This document shows positions 35,217 through 48,356 of a stretch of 64,000 nucleotides of DNA, one piece after another (positions within the stretch are counted from its first letter, which is position 1; every line of letters begins with the position of its first letter). This stretch comes from Cedecea lapagei (GTDB lineage Bacteria > Pseudomonadota > Gammaproteobacteria > Enterobacterales > Enterobacteriaceae). The notes below the pieces were generated by a model. That model worked only from the letters and a program-made list of their open reading frames with translations. It was not told where the DNA came from and did no database searches. Location: NCBI RefSeq assembly GCF_900635955.1, contig NZ_LR134201.1, positions 4,588,001 to 4,652,000 of the forward strand, read 5' to 3'. A program made the position numbers and the translations under genes.

Positions 35217-36203
35217 TTAATACATTGGCGTTAATTGTAATGGAGGTTCACGTAGAACCCGGACCTGCTCTGTAAAGGTTGCAGTCTGTCTTCTCCAGAA
35301 ATCCTCTTCGCTAAACCAGGGGAAATTTCGGGGGAATGCGGGGTCATCCCAGCGTCGCATCAGCCACGCGAGATAGTAAACAATGCGCATAGCGCGCAGG
35401 GGTTCAATCAGGGCTAATTCACTGGCATCAAATGAAGCAAACTCTTCGTAAGCTTCGATAATGGTTTCCAGCTGCATCCGTTGCTCGGCCCTGTCGCCGT
35501 TGAGTAACATCCAGATATCCTGCACCGCTGGACCGTTACGGGCATCGTCCAGATCGACGAACAGCGGTCCGTCGCGCCAGAGAATATTGCCCGGATGGCA
35601 GTCTCCATGCAGGCGCAACGCCGCAAAGTCGGTGTGCCAGGTAAGCTTTACTTCTTCGATCAGCGCGTCTGTCGCTGTCAGAAAGTCTTTTTTAAGTGCA
35701 TTGGGGATCAGCTGGCTGTGTTCGAAGAGCTCGCGCGGCTGGAAAAGATACTCATCCAGGCCAAAGGTTGGGCGGTGCTCAAACAGCTGCTGACGACCTG
35801 TTTGATGAATGCGGCCAAGATAGCGGCCGACCCATTCCATCTGGTCAAGGTTATCGGTTTCATACTGCCGTCCTCCCAGACTTGGGAATACGGCAAACAT
35901 AAACCCCTGATGCTGCAGCAGAGTATTGCCAGCAAAACGAAGAGGTGCCGCCATCGGCACTTCATCGGCCAGCAGCTCCAGCGCAAATTGGTGCTCTTCT
36001 TCAATTTGCGCCGCTGACCAACGGTGTGGGCGGTAAAACTTCACCACAAAGCGTTGACGATCTTCATCCTGGAACTGGTAAACGCGGTTTTCAAAACTGT
36101 TTAACGGCGTCAGCCCCGAATCCACCCGAATGCCCTGTTCAAAAAGAGCATCGAGGATAGTATCCGGATGTAAGGTCTGGAAATTAAAAGCGCTGTCTGT
36201 CAT
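35217..36203 (-). CDS. srkA: SrkA (YihE), stress response kinase A
   Basis: A 328-aa protein kinase-like fold enzyme of the APH/ChoK group, exactly the E. coli length. Seen: a basic VVKFYRPHRW strand (ATP-binding lysine), the catalytic loop LRLHGDCHPGNILW (about residues 196-209) and the metal-binding FVDLDDARNGP (about 215-225). In E. coli it is a Ser/Thr kinase protecting against stress-induced death, induced by Cpx. It forms an operon with dsbA. I could not identify a convincing CpxR box upstream. Confidence 0.95.
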   Translation of the reverse strand: MTDSAFNFQTLHPDTILDALFEQGIRVDSGLTPLNSFENRVYQFQDEDRQRFVVKFYRPHRWSAAQIEEEHQFALELLADEVPMAAPLRFAGNTLLQHQGFMFAVFPSLGGRQYETDNLDQMEWVGRYLGRIHQTGRQQLFEHRPTFGLDEYLFQPRELFEHSQLIPNALKKDFLTATDALIEEVKLTWHTDFAALRLHGDCHPGNILWRDGPLFVDLDDARNGPAVQDIWMLLNGDRAEQRMQLETIIEAYEEFASFDASELALIEPLRAMRIVYYLAWLMRRWDDPAFPRNFPWFSEEDFWRRQTATFTEQVRVLREPPLQLTPMY

Positions 36204-36279
36204 CCCGGCAACCGGAAGTAAATATGAATGCTTCAGGATAACATTTCAAAACCGCTTAAGTGTCTCGACTTACAAGCTT

Positions 36280-36549
36280 TTACTCTTTAATCACGCCACG
36301 GGCGCGCAGCAGAGCCGTTTTGAAATCTTCTTCGTAGTCTTTTTTAAGCCCCGGGATGGCGTCATCTTTTGCAGAATCACGCATTTTCAGGTGGTAGATC
36401 AGGACATCGTCAGTCAAATCGGTCAGCTCACCGCGATAACCTGACTCACTGGCCAATTTCTGCAAGAATTGTATCAGGTTAAGATCGGGCTCTTTCTGCC
36501 ATGCCGGCTGAAGCAGTTCCAGAAGTTCGTTGAGGCGCTTACATTTCAT
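36280..36549 (-). CDS. yihD: YihD, small conserved protein (DUF1040)
   Basis: An 89-aa cytoplasmic protein matching E. coli YihD from MKCKRLNELLELLQPAWQKE to LLRARGVIKE. No enzymatic motif; function is not known to me. The ATG at 36549 gives the family length; the frame upstream is not conserved. It is divergent from mobA, whose start is 73 bases away, as in E. coli. Confidence 0.93.
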   Translation of the reverse strand: MKCKRLNELLELLQPAWQKEPDLNLIQFLQKLASESGYRGELTDLTDDVLIYHLKMRDSAKDDAIPGLKKDYEEDFKTALLRARGVIKE

Positions 36550-36622
36550 GTTGGTGTTCCTTATCACATGTGAAAGGCAACACGTTAGCAGGCTCAAACC
36601 CACATTAAAAGAGGCGATATTA

Positions 36623-37207
36623 GTGCAACGATTAACAGAGGTTACCGGCGTTGTGCTTGCCGGCGGGCGGGGAAGCAGAATGGGTGGTAATGATAAGGGA
36701 TTAGCCCTGCTTAACGGTCAGCCACTTTTTCAGCACGTACTTAATGCTTTAGTGCCGCAGGTAAACCGTGTGGTTATCAGCGCCAATAGAAACCTCGAGA
36801 TCTATCAACAAAGCGGCGTGCCGGTTATACAGGATTCCATTGCCGATTATCAGGGGCCCCTGGCCGGTATGTTAGCCGCGCTGGAGCAAACAGACGACGA
36901 ATGGCTGCTATTTTGCCCTTGTGATACACCGAATATTCCTGACAACCTGGCGTTGAAGCTCTGGCAAATGCGTGGGCAGTCACCGGCGGTCTGGGTCCAC
37001 GATGGCCAGCGCGATCATCCGGGTATTGCCTTACTTCACCGCTCACTTTGTTTGCCGCTAAGAGAATATTTGCAGACGGGAGAAAGGCGAGTGATGCAGT
37101 TTTTATTAAGCACCGGCGGGCATGCTGTCTCCTTCAATGGGAAGGTGGCCTGTTTTACCAATATAAATACCCTTGATGAGCTTTCACGATGGCAGAAAAA
37201 AGGATAA
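36623..37207 (+). CDS. mobA: MobA, molybdenum cofactor guanylyltransferase
   Basis: A 194-aa nucleotidyltransferase, the E. coli length. It attaches GMP to molybdopterin to form the bis-MGD cofactor. The N-terminal VLAGGRGSRMGGNDKG signature binds GTP; further on CPCDTPNIP carries the Mg2+-binding Asp. I chose GTG at 36623, preceded by GAGG at 8 bases, because it gives MQRLTEVTGVVLAGG as in the family. The longer ATG frame from 36530 overlaps yihD and is not supported. It overlaps mobB by 19 bases. Confidence 0.94.
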   Translation: MQRLTEVTGVVLAGGRGSRMGGNDKGLALLNGQPLFQHVLNALVPQVNRVVISANRNLEIYQQSGVPVIQDSIADYQGPLAGMLAALEQTDDEWLLFCPCDTPNIPDNLALKLWQMRGQSPAVWVHDGQRDHPGIALLHRSLCLPLREYLQTGERRVMQFLLSTGGHAVSFNGKVACFTNINTLDELSRWQKKG

Positions 37208-37713
37208 CGCCGCCTTTACTGGCTATTGCGGCCTGGAGCGGCACAGGAAAAACCACGCTACTGAAGCAGCTTATCCCCCTTTTACTGGAGAAAGGCGTCA
37301 GGCCTGGGCTTATCAAACATACGCATCATGATATGGATGTGGATAAGCCGGGGAAGGATAGCTATGAGCTACGTAAAGCGGGTGCTGCGCAGACAATAGT
37401 CGCCAGCCAGAAGCGGTGGGCGTTAATGACGGAGACGCCGGAGGAGCCCGGCCTGGATCTGCATTACCTTGCCTCAAGGATGGACAGCACCAGCCTGGAT
37501 CTTATTCTTGTCGAAGGCTTCAAGCACGAAGCGGTGACAAAAATCCTGATATTCAGACAGGAAACGGGCCACAAAGCTGAAGAATTAGAGATCGATCGGC
37601 ACGTCATTGCCATAGCCAGTAACATGCCTTTAGCCGTTTCCGTACCCGTTCTGGATATTAGTAATGCAGAGGGGATTGCTTGTTTTATCCATGAGTGGCT
37701 AAAACAGCAATAA
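37189..37713 (+). CDS. mobB: MobB, molybdopterin-guanine dinucleotide biosynthesis adaptor
   Basis: A 174-aa P-loop protein (E. coli 175 aa). Walker A AAWSGTGKTTLLKQL lies near residues 12-26, followed by the conserved HTHHDMDVDKPGKDSYELRKAGA block. MobB binds GTP and MobA and enhances cofactor assembly but is dispensable. It starts inside the end of mobA. On the far side of its terminator is the 5S rRNA gene, the rrnA-type junction of E. coli. Confidence 0.95.
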   Translation: MAEKRITPPLLAIAAWSGTGKTTLLKQLIPLLLEKGVRPGLIKHTHHDMDVDKPGKDSYELRKAGAAQTIVASQKRWALMTETPEEPGLDLHYLASRMDSTSLDLILVEGFKHEAVTKILIFRQETGHKAEELEIDRHVIAIASNMPLAVSVPVLDISNAEGIACFIHEWLKQQ

Positions 37714-37726
37714 TCAGGAGAGAAGG

Positions 37727-37747
37727 TGCCGCTTGCGGCATTTTTTT
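37727..37747 (+). terminator. Rho-independent terminator of mobAB
   Basis: TGCCGC-TT-GCGGCA followed by T7, 14 bases after the mobB stop. Confidence 0.88.
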
Positions 37748-37771
37748 AATCTGCAGATAGCACATAAACAA

Positions 37772-37799
37772 AAAACCCCAGCCGTCAGGCTGAGGTTTT
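37772..37799 (-). terminator. rRNA operon terminator
   Basis: On the minus strand, 13 bases past the 5S end, CCTCAGCC-TGAC-GGCTGGGG forms a stem (one G-T/A mismatch allowed) followed by T6. It faces the mobB terminator across about 25 bases. Confidence 0.85.
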
Positions 37800-37811
37800 C
37801 TGTTTTATTTG

Positions 37812-37931
37812 ATGCCTGGCAGTTCCCTACTCTCGCATGGGGAGACCCCACACTACCATCGGCGCTACGGCGTTTCACTTCTGAGTTCGGCATGGGGTCA
37901 GGTGGGACCACCGCGCTACGGCCGCCAGGCA
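37812..37931 (-). rRNA. rrf: 5S ribosomal RNA
   Basis: 120 nt from TGCCTGGCGGCCGTAGCGCG (minus strand, from 37931) to CCAGGCAT, matching enterobacterial 5S rRNA throughout, including the paired TGCCTGGC/GCCAGGCA ends. No tRNA gene follows it, unlike E. coli rrnC, where aspT and trpT follow. Confidence 0.98.
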
Positions 37932-38033
37932 AATTCTGTTCGTTGACCGTCATATTTTCATATAACCATCAACTTTAATCCTGAACTAAGCTGAAAATCG
38001 TCTTGCGTCTCTGCAAAACACCTTCGGTGTTGT

Positions 38034-40940
<2,907 letters not shown>

Positions 40941-41065
40941 TCACAACCCGAAGATGTTTCACTTCAGATTATGAAAATTTGAGAGACTCGAACACACCTC
41001 TATTCTGTTCTTATTACGGAGAACAGAAACAGTGTGTCGTTTCAATTTTCAGCTTGTTCCGGATT

Positions 41066-41076
41066 GTTAAAGAGCA
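41066..41076 (-). promoter_or_regulatory. boxA antitermination element in the 16S-23S spacer
   Basis: Minus strand TGCTCTTTAAC, the NusB/NusE-binding boxA consensus, 126 bases before the 23S gene. It reloads the antitermination complex before 23S transcription. Confidence 0.85.
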
Positions 41077-41151
41077 AATATCTCAAACATGACTCTTTCA
41101 AGTCAGCTTTGAGATATAACGGCACGCAACTTTCACTTACATACCAGCAAG

Positions 41152-41227
41152 TGGCGTCCCCTAGGGGATTCGAACCCCTGTTACCGCCGTGAAAGGGCGG
41201 TGTCCTGGGCCTCTAGACGAAGGGGAC
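41152..41227 (-). tRNA. gltU: tRNA-Glu (TTC) in the rRNA spacer
   Basis: 76 nt on the minus strand: GTCCCCTTCGTCTAGAGGCC at the 5' end, anticodon stem-loop CCGCC-CTTTCAC-GGCGG with anticodon TTC, GGTTCGAATCC T-loop, and encoded CCA (TGG at 41152-41154 on the plus strand). A single spacer tRNA-Glu is the arrangement of E. coli rrnB, C, E and G; rrnA, D and H carry tRNA-Ile and tRNA-Ala. Symbol assigned by analogy to rrnC. Confidence 0.97.
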
Positions 41228-41312
41228 ACTGAAGTCTCAATCGCAAGACGCCTTGCTTCTCTACATCTATCAGACAATCTGTGTGAGCACTACGCGGGTT
41301 GTATCTATTAGG

Positions 41313-42854
<1,542 letters not shown>

Positions 42855-42989
42855 AAAAGTGTCTGATGCTCAAAGAATTAAAACTGTTTATAAAATCAGT
42901 AGTCACTCTTCAAGACTTGATATTTTGTTGCATCCGAAGATGCTGAGATATCAATCCTGCGAGTGCCCACACAGATTGTCTGATAAATT

Positions 42990-43000
42990 GTTAAAGAGCA
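42990..43000 (-). promoter_or_regulatory. boxA of the rRNA leader
   Basis: Minus strand TGCTCTTTAAC, followed by AATTTATCAGACAATC as in E. coli rrn leaders. It nucleates the rRNA antitermination complex. Confidence 0.9.
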
Positions 43001-43039
43001 GTGAGTTACGCGCTTTCGCTTGCTAACTCGAGGTGGCGT

Positions 43040-43067
43040 ATATTACGCTTTCCTCTTTCAGAGTCAA
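43040..43067 (-). promoter_or_regulatory. rrn P2 promoter
   Basis: Minus strand -35 TTGACT (43067-43062), 16-base spacer, -10 TAATAT (43045-43040). Confidence 0.85.
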
Positions 43068-43149
43068 GCGTTTATTTTCGCTTTCGTCTGACTGACTCCG
43101 GTGTTGTTAAGCCGCTTTCGAAGCCGCTTTGCCGTGTCAGTGGAGGCGC

Positions 43150-43200
43150 ATTATAGGGAGTTCTCAGAGCCTGACAACCCCTAATTTGAAAAAACTTTCT
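43150..43200 (-). promoter_or_regulatory. rrn P1 promoter with UP element
   Basis: Minus strand -35 TTGTCA (43177-43172), 16-base spacer, consensus -10 TATAAT (43155-43150), then a GC-rich discriminator (GCGCC) typical of ppGpp-sensitive promoters. An A/T-rich UP element (AGAAAGTTTTTTCAAATT on the minus strand, 43201-43184) lies just upstream. P1 and P2 are 110 bases apart, as in E. coli. Confidence 0.9.
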
Positions 43201-43327
43201 GACCGCATTCTTTTTCACCAGCAATGCGCAGAAAGCCAGCAAATTCGGGATATTTGCTGCATTAATCACCGCAAAATCACTGCCGGTGGCATACTAAGGC
43301 AAGAAATACTGCTAAAGGAATTGCGTC

Positions 43328-44026
43328 ATGTCTTTATCCACTCAACAACTTGCCGCCCAAAAAAACCTTTCTTATGTGCTGGCAGAGAAATTAGCCCAAC
43401 GAATTTTGAAGGGGGAGTACGCTGCCGGGAGCATTCTTCCGGGCGAGATGGAGCTGGGTGACTTATACGGCGTCAGCAGAACCGCCGTGCGGGAAGCCGT
43501 AAAGACATTAGCCGCTAAAGGAATGCTGCTGCCCCGCCCACGAATTGGCACTCGCGTCATGCCCCGCAGCCACTGGAACTTCCTTGATAAGGAACTGATA
43601 GCCTGGTGGATGACCAAAGATAATATCGGCCATGTAGTAGAAGAGTTTTTGATTATGCGTAATAGCCTGGAGCCGCAGGCCTGCGCGTTAGCCGCGATTA
43701 ACAGTAATGAGCAGCAGCGTGAAAGGCTGACTCAGCTGATGGCGCAAATGACCGAACTTCAGGTTACCTTTGATCGGCAGCGATGGATCGAGGTGGACAT
43801 GGCCTACCACGAAATTATCTATGAAATGAGTGGTAACCCTTTCATGACATCTTTCGCGAACTTATTCAGGTCGATTTATTACAATTACTTTACCGCGATT
43901 ACCGATAACGAAGTCATTAAGCTCAATTTGCATCAGGCGATTGTAGATGCCATTACTCGGGGAGAGGAGCAGGCCGCTTTTAACGCTTGCCTGGCTCTGC
44001 TAAAAGAACCCGTCGCTCATCGCTAG
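43328..44026 (+). CDS. yieP: YieP, GntR/FadR-family transcriptional regulator
   Basis: A 232-aa regulator (E. coli YieP 230 aa). N-terminal winged helix (about residues 10-75, with EMELGDLYGVSRTAVREAVKTLAAKGML) and a C-terminal FCD all-helical ligand domain (about 95-225). AAGGAA is 8 bases before the ATG. It is divergent from the rRNA operon, with its start 128 bases beyond the P1 UP element, and is followed by hsrA. Its ligand and regulon are not known from sequence. Confidence 0.94.
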   Translation: MSLSTQQLAAQKNLSYVLAEKLAQRILKGEYAAGSILPGEMELGDLYGVSRTAVREAVKTLAAKGMLLPRPRIGTRVMPRSHWNFLDKELIAWWMTKDNIGHVVEEFLIMRNSLEPQACALAAINSNEQQRERLTQLMAQMTELQVTFDRQRWIEVDMAYHEIIYEMSGNPFMTSFANLFRSIYYNYFTAITDNEVIKLNLHQAIVDAITRGEEQAAFNACLALLKEPVAHR

Positions 44027-44056
44027 TCCAGGGCACACTTAACCTTCAGGATAATA

Positions 44057-45445
44057 ATGACCAAAACAGCACGCAGCATGGCCGGTCTGCCATGGATAGC
44101 CGCAATGGCTTTCTTTATGCAGGCGCTGGATGCCACCATTCTTAACACCGCGCTACCGGCAATAGCCCATAGCCTCAATCGTTCACCGCTTGCCATGCAG
44201 GCCGCTATTATCAGCTACACCCTGACCGTAGCGATGCTTATTCCGGTAAGCGGCTGGCTTGCAGACCGTTTTGGTACGCGCCGCGTATTTATGCTGGCCG
44301 TTAGCCTGTTCACCCTCGGTTCCTTCGCCTGTGCTATGTCCGGGTCGTTAACCGAGCTGGTCATCTTCCGCGTGATTCAGGGGATTGGCGGAGCAATGAT
44401 GATGCCGGTGGCACGCCTTGCGCTACTCCGGGCTTATCCGCGCAGTGAATTACTTCCCGTGCTCAACTTTGTCACTATGCCCGGCCTGGTCGGCCCGATT
44501 ATTGGCCCACTGCTCGGCGGCGTGCTGGTCACCTGGGCTAGCTGGCACTGGATTTTTTTAATCAATATCCCGATAGGCATTCTGGGCCTGCTTTACGCCC
44601 GTAAATATATGCCTAACTTCACCACGCCGAAGCGTGGGTTTGATATGAGCGGCTTCCTGCTCTTTGGCGCAGGCCTGGTTCTGATCTCAAGCGGGGTTGA
44701 GCTGTTTGGCGAGCGTATTGTTGCCAGCTATATAGGAATGTTGGTGATCCTGGGCGGTATTTTGCTGCTTCTGGCCTATGTCTGGCATGCCCGTCGCGTT
44801 GCAACGCCGCTCATTCCCCTACCTCTCTTTAAGACGCGCACCTTCTCCGTTGGTATCGTCGGCAATATAGCCTCACGCCTCGGTACCGGCTGCGTCCCTT
44901 TTTTGATGCCGCTTATGCTGCAGGTCGGTTTTGGTTATTCTGCGCTGCTGGCCGGCTGCATGATGGCGCCGACCGCAGTAGGTTCGCTGCTGGCTAAATC
45001 GACGGTAACTCAGGTACTGCGGTGGATGGGCTACCGTAAAACGCTGGTAGGGATAACTATCGTCATTGGCCTGCTCATAGCCCAGTTCTCGCTACAGTCT
45101 CCAGGGATGGAAGTGTGGCTGCTGATCCTTCCCCTCTTTATATTAGGGATGGCAATGTCAACGCAGTTTACGGCCATGAACACCATCACTCTGGCAGACT
45201 TGACGGATGACAACGCCAGCAGCGGTAATAGCGTGCTGGCCGTGACTCAGCAGCTGTCAATCAGTCTGGGGGTTGCGGTAAGCGCAGCGGTATTGCGTGC
45301 ATGGGAAGGGGTAGAGAGCGTCAATACCATCGAGCAGTTCCACTACACCCTGTTGACGATGGGCGCGATAACGCTGGTCTCTTCGGCGGTCTTTCTGCTG
45401 CTGCGCCCAAAAGACGGGCGCAACTTAATAAAAGAACGCCACTAG
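44057..45445 (+). CDS. hsrA: HsrA (YieO), MFS transporter of the DHA2 family
   Basis: A 462-aa transporter with 13-14 hydrophobic segments, resembling EmrB-type drug:proton antiporters and matching E. coli HsrA (475 aa). Seen: LDATILNTALPAIAHSL (DHA2 motif D1, about residues 25-41), GWLADRFGTRRVF (motif A) and the motif C-like MPGLVGPIIGPLLGG. The substrate is not established. It follows yieP by 30 bases and converges on rbsR with only 2 bases between stop codons. Confidence 0.93.
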   Translation: MTKTARSMAGLPWIAAMAFFMQALDATILNTALPAIAHSLNRSPLAMQAAIISYTLTVAMLIPVSGWLADRFGTRRVFMLAVSLFTLGSFACAMSGSLTELVIFRVIQGIGGAMMMPVARLALLRAYPRSELLPVLNFVTMPGLVGPIIGPLLGGVLVTWASWHWIFLINIPIGILGLLYARKYMPNFTTPKRGFDMSGFLLFGAGLVLISSGVELFGERIVASYIGMLVILGGILLLLAYVWHARRVATPLIPLPLFKTRTFSVGIVGNIASRLGTGCVPFLMPLMLQVGFGYSALLAGCMMAPTAVGSLLAKSTVTQVLRWMGYRKTLVGITIVIGLLIAQFSLQSPGMEVWLLILPLFILGMAMSTQFTAMNTITLADLTDDNASSGNSVLAVTQQLSISLGVAVSAAVLRAWEGVESVNTIEQFHYTLLTMGAITLVSSAVFLLLRPKDGRNLIKERH

Positions 45446-45447
45446 CG

Positions 45448-46440
45448 CTAAACGGAGCTTCGTACCACCAGCTCTGGCGTCAGCAGTAAGCGCTGCTGCG
45501 CCAGATCGGGCTGCCCCATACGGTGGATAAGTACATCCACCGCCAGCTCTCCCAGCTCATCTTTTGGCTGATGAATGGTTGTCAGCGGCGGCGTCATGTA
45601 GCGGGCAAGCTCAATATCATCGTAGCCAATCACCGCCATGTCCTGCGGCACGCGGAGGCCCGCCTGGTATAAAGCATGGTAAGCGCCAACGGCCATCGCA
45701 TCATTGCCCATAAATACCGCATCAGGCCTCTCCTCAAGCGTAAGCAGTTCGCTCATGGCGCTAAATCCGCCCTGAAACTCAAAGTCGCCGATAATTTCAT
45801 AGCCCGGGAGGATAGCCAGCCCGGCCTGCGCCATGGCTTGACGGTAGCCTTCAAGACGCAGCCTGGCCGGCGTTTTGTCCTGCGGCCCGGCAATGCAGGC
45901 AATGCGGGTATAGCCATTATCGATAAGATGCTGGGTGGCCATTTCTCCACCTAGCAGCGAGTTATCCTGAATAACATCGCTCTGCCCCTCAAACGGAGCC
46001 CAGTCCATCATCACGGTGGGGATGGTCGGGTAGCGATTGATAATTTCCGGCGAAGGCTGATGCGTCTCGGTGCACAGCAGCAGCAATCCGTCCACGCGCT
46101 TTTGCAGCAGCGTTTCCAGATTACGGTTCATACGGTGCTCATCACCTTCGGTATTACAAAGCACAAGGCTGTACCCACGTTCAAAGCAGCTACGCTCCAC
46201 GCCGCGAACCAGTTCAGAATAGAAAGGGTTGCTACTCGCCGTAATCAGCATGCCGATGGTATGGGTTTGATTGAGCTTGAGGCTGCGCGCCAGCGCAGAA
46301 GGGGCATAGTTCAGGGTTTTAACCGCTTCCTCTACCTTCTGGCGAATAGCCTCGCTCACGAAGCGGTCGTTATTAATGACATGCGAGACGGTAGAGGTAG
46401 AAACGCCCGCCAGGCGGGCGACATCTTTCATGGTAGCCAT
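45448..46440 (-). CDS. rbsR: RbsR, ribose operon repressor (LacI family)
   Basis: A 330-aa LacI/GalR regulator (E. coli 330). N-terminal helix-turn-helix (ATMKDVARLAGVSTSTVSHVIN), hinge helix ALARSLK, and a periplasmic-binding-protein-like ribose domain. It represses rbsDACBKR; ribose or ribose-phosphate relieves it. It is the last gene of the operon it controls, 3 bases after rbsK. Two near-identical operators lie upstream of rbsD. Confidence 0.97.
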   Translation of the reverse strand: MATMKDVARLAGVSTSTVSHVINNDRFVSEAIRQKVEEAVKTLNYAPSALARSLKLNQTHTIGMLITASSNPFYSELVRGVERSCFERGYSLVLCNTEGDEHRMNRNLETLLQKRVDGLLLLCTETHQPSPEIINRYPTIPTVMMDWAPFEGQSDVIQDNSLLGGEMATQHLIDNGYTRIACIAGPQDKTPARLRLEGYRQAMAQAGLAILPGYEIIGDFEFQGGFSAMSELLTLEERPDAVFMGNDAMAVGAYHALYQAGLRVPQDMAVIGYDDIELARYMTPPLTTIHQPKDELGELAVDVLIHRMGQPDLAQQRLLLTPELVVRSSV

Positions 46441-46443
46441 GGC

Positions 46444-47373
46444 TTACCTCTGCTGCTGCAGAAACTCGTCAATTTCCTTACGCCACGGCACGGAAGGCTG
46501 AGCACCTTTTCGCGTCACGGCAATCGCGGCGGCGGCATGGGCAAATCGCACGGCGTCTTCCATCGGCTTATCTTCCAGCAGCGCGGTAACCAGCGCGCCG
46601 TTAAAGGTGTCTCCGGCGGCAATAGTATCGACGGCTTTGACCTTAAAGCCCGGCACGCGTTTGCCGCTGCCTTTTTCGCTTAGCCATACGCCACGGCTGC
46701 CAAGGGTGATAATGACCGTGTCGATCCCCTTACCGTGAAGCACATGCGCAGCTTTTGCAGCATCTTCATCAGTCTCAACGCGCACCCCGGTCAGCTTTTC
46801 CGCCTCGGTTTCGTTCGGGGTGATCATATCCAGCAGCGCCAGAAGCTCATCAGAGAGTTCACAGGCCGGTGCCGGATTAAGAATCACTTTGGTCTGGTGC
46901 TGATGGGCAATTTTCGCCGCCGCCAGCACGCTTTCGAGCGGAGATTCCAGCTGCATTAATAAAGCGGAAGCTTCGGCGATTTTCTGCTGTTCCGCTTCAA
47001 CCAACTCTGGGGTCAAGGCTGCGTTAGCGCCAGCGTGAATACCAATCACGTTTTCACCTGCGCCATTGACGAAAATTAGCGCGACGCCGGTTGCTTCATC
47101 ATTGATAGTCCTGATTGGCGCAGTATCAATGTTATCACTGGCAAGCTGTTTGCAGACGCGGCTGCCGGTATCGTCATCGCCTACGCAGGCAATAAACGCG
47201 ATCTCTGCCCCACTGCGCCCCGCCGCAACGGCCTGGTTCGCGCCTTTACCGCCGAACGCCACCTGATAGCCCTGCCCGGTGACGGTTTCGCCCGGGGTTG
47301 GGAAATGTTCGAGGTTGAGGATGTGGTCAGCATTAATGCTGCCCAGAACGACGAGTTTGCCAGTGCTTTTCAT
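46444..47373 (-). CDS. rbsK: RbsK, ribokinase
   Basis: A 309-aa PfkB-family kinase (E. coli 309), phosphorylating D-ribose to ribose-5-phosphate. Substrate-binding GGKGANQAVAAGRSGA (about residues 42-57) and the catalytic DTIAAGDTFNGALV with the anion hole and catalytic Asp (about 249-262) are intact. It follows rbsB after 68 bases containing a stem-loop. Confidence 0.97.
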   Translation of the reverse strand: MKSTGKLVVLGSINADHILNLEHFPTPGETVTGQGYQVAFGGKGANQAVAAGRSGAEIAFIACVGDDDTGSRVCKQLASDNIDTAPIRTINDEATGVALIFVNGAGENVIGIHAGANAALTPELVEAEQQKIAEASALLMQLESPLESVLAAAKIAHQHQTKVILNPAPACELSDELLALLDMITPNETEAEKLTGVRVETDEDAAKAAHVLHGKGIDTVIITLGSRGVWLSEKGSGKRVPGFKVKAVDTIAAGDTFNGALVTALLEDKPMEDAVRFAHAAAAIAVTRKGAQPSVPWRKEIDEFLQQQR

Positions 47374-47394
47374 ATCTTGATATCCAGTTTGAGT

Positions 47395-47418
47395 GCGCCA
47401 CCCATTGCTGAGTGGCGC
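47395..47418 (-). other. Intra-operon stem-loop between rbsB and rbsK
   Basis: A 7-bp perfect stem (GCGCCAC / GTGGCGC) with a 10-base loop and no U-tract. Such hairpins after a binding-protein gene often stabilise the upstream message, allowing more RbsB than RbsK. Inference from position. Confidence 0.5.
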
Positions 47419-47441
47419 GGTGCCCTGCTTTTCTTTGATTC

Positions 47442-48329
47442 TTATTTGGCGATCAGTTTCAAATCAACCGGGATTTTCGCATCCACTTTCTCGCCCTTCA
47501 GCACTTTATCGGCAGTTTCCACACCAATAACGCCGATCTGGTCAGCCATCTGGGCCACGGTCGCGCCCAGCTTACCGCCTTCAACTGCTTTCACACCGTC
47601 AGCCGTACCGTCGAAACCGACAACCAGTACATCAGATTTACCTGCGGTTTGCAGCGCACGCAGGGCCCCCAGTGCCATTTCGTCATTCTGAGCGAACACG
47701 GCCTGAACGTTAGGGTGTGCGGTCAGCAGGTTCTGCATGACGTTCAGACCTTTAGTACGGTCGAAATCAGCGGGCTGGCTCGCCAGCACGTCAAATTTAT
47801 GTGCGGCAACGGCCTGCTTAAAGCCTTCACCACGTTCACGAGCTGCGGAAGCCCCGGCAATCCCCTGCAGCTCAATGACTTTAGCGCCTTCACCCAGTTT
47901 CTTCGCGATGAAGTCACCGGCCATTTTGCCGCCCGCAACGTTATCAGAAGCGATGTGGCTAACCACGGTGCCCTGGTTCGCTATGCGGTCAAGGGTGATC
48001 ACCGGGATTTTAGCCTGGTTTGCCATTTTAACGGCATTACCCACCGCATCGGAATCCGTTGGGTTAATCAGCATTAATTTGGTGCCGCGAACGGTTAAGT
48101 CCTGCACGTTCGCCAGCTCTTTCGCCGGGTTGTTTTGAGAGTCCAGTACCACCAGGTTGTAGCCCAGCTTATCGGCCTCTTTCTGCGCGCCGTCTTTAAG
48201 CGACACAAAGAACGGGTTGTTCAGCGTGGAAACCACCAGCGCGATGGTCTCTTTTGCCATGGCGTTAGCGCTTACGGTGGCGCTGAGTGCCACAGCGGAA
48301 ACCAGGGTAGCCAGTTTTTTCATGTTCAT
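47442..48329 (-). CDS. rbsB: RbsB, periplasmic ribose-binding protein
   Basis: A 295-aa precursor with a Sec signal peptide (NMKKLATLVSAVALSATVS, cleaved after ANAMA) and a mature sequence KETIALVVSTLNNPFF characteristic of the family. It delivers ribose to RbsAC and to the Trg chemoreceptor. Almost identical to E. coli RbsB (296 aa). Confidence 0.97.
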   Translation of the reverse strand: MNMKKLATLVSAVALSATVSANAMAKETIALVVSTLNNPFFVSLKDGAQKEADKLGYNLVVLDSQNNPAKELANVQDLTVRGTKLMLINPTDSDAVGNAVKMANQAKIPVITLDRIANQGTVVSHIASDNVAGGKMAGDFIAKKLGEGAKVIELQGIAGASAARERGEGFKQAVAAHKFDVLASQPADFDRTKGLNVMQNLLTAHPNVQAVFAQNDEMALGALRALQTAGKSDVLVVGFDGTADGVKAVEGGKLGATVAQMADQIGVIGVETADKVLKGEKVDAKIPVDLKLIAK

Positions 48330-48356
48330 AGTCAGATGTCCTGTAGGGTTATGGTT

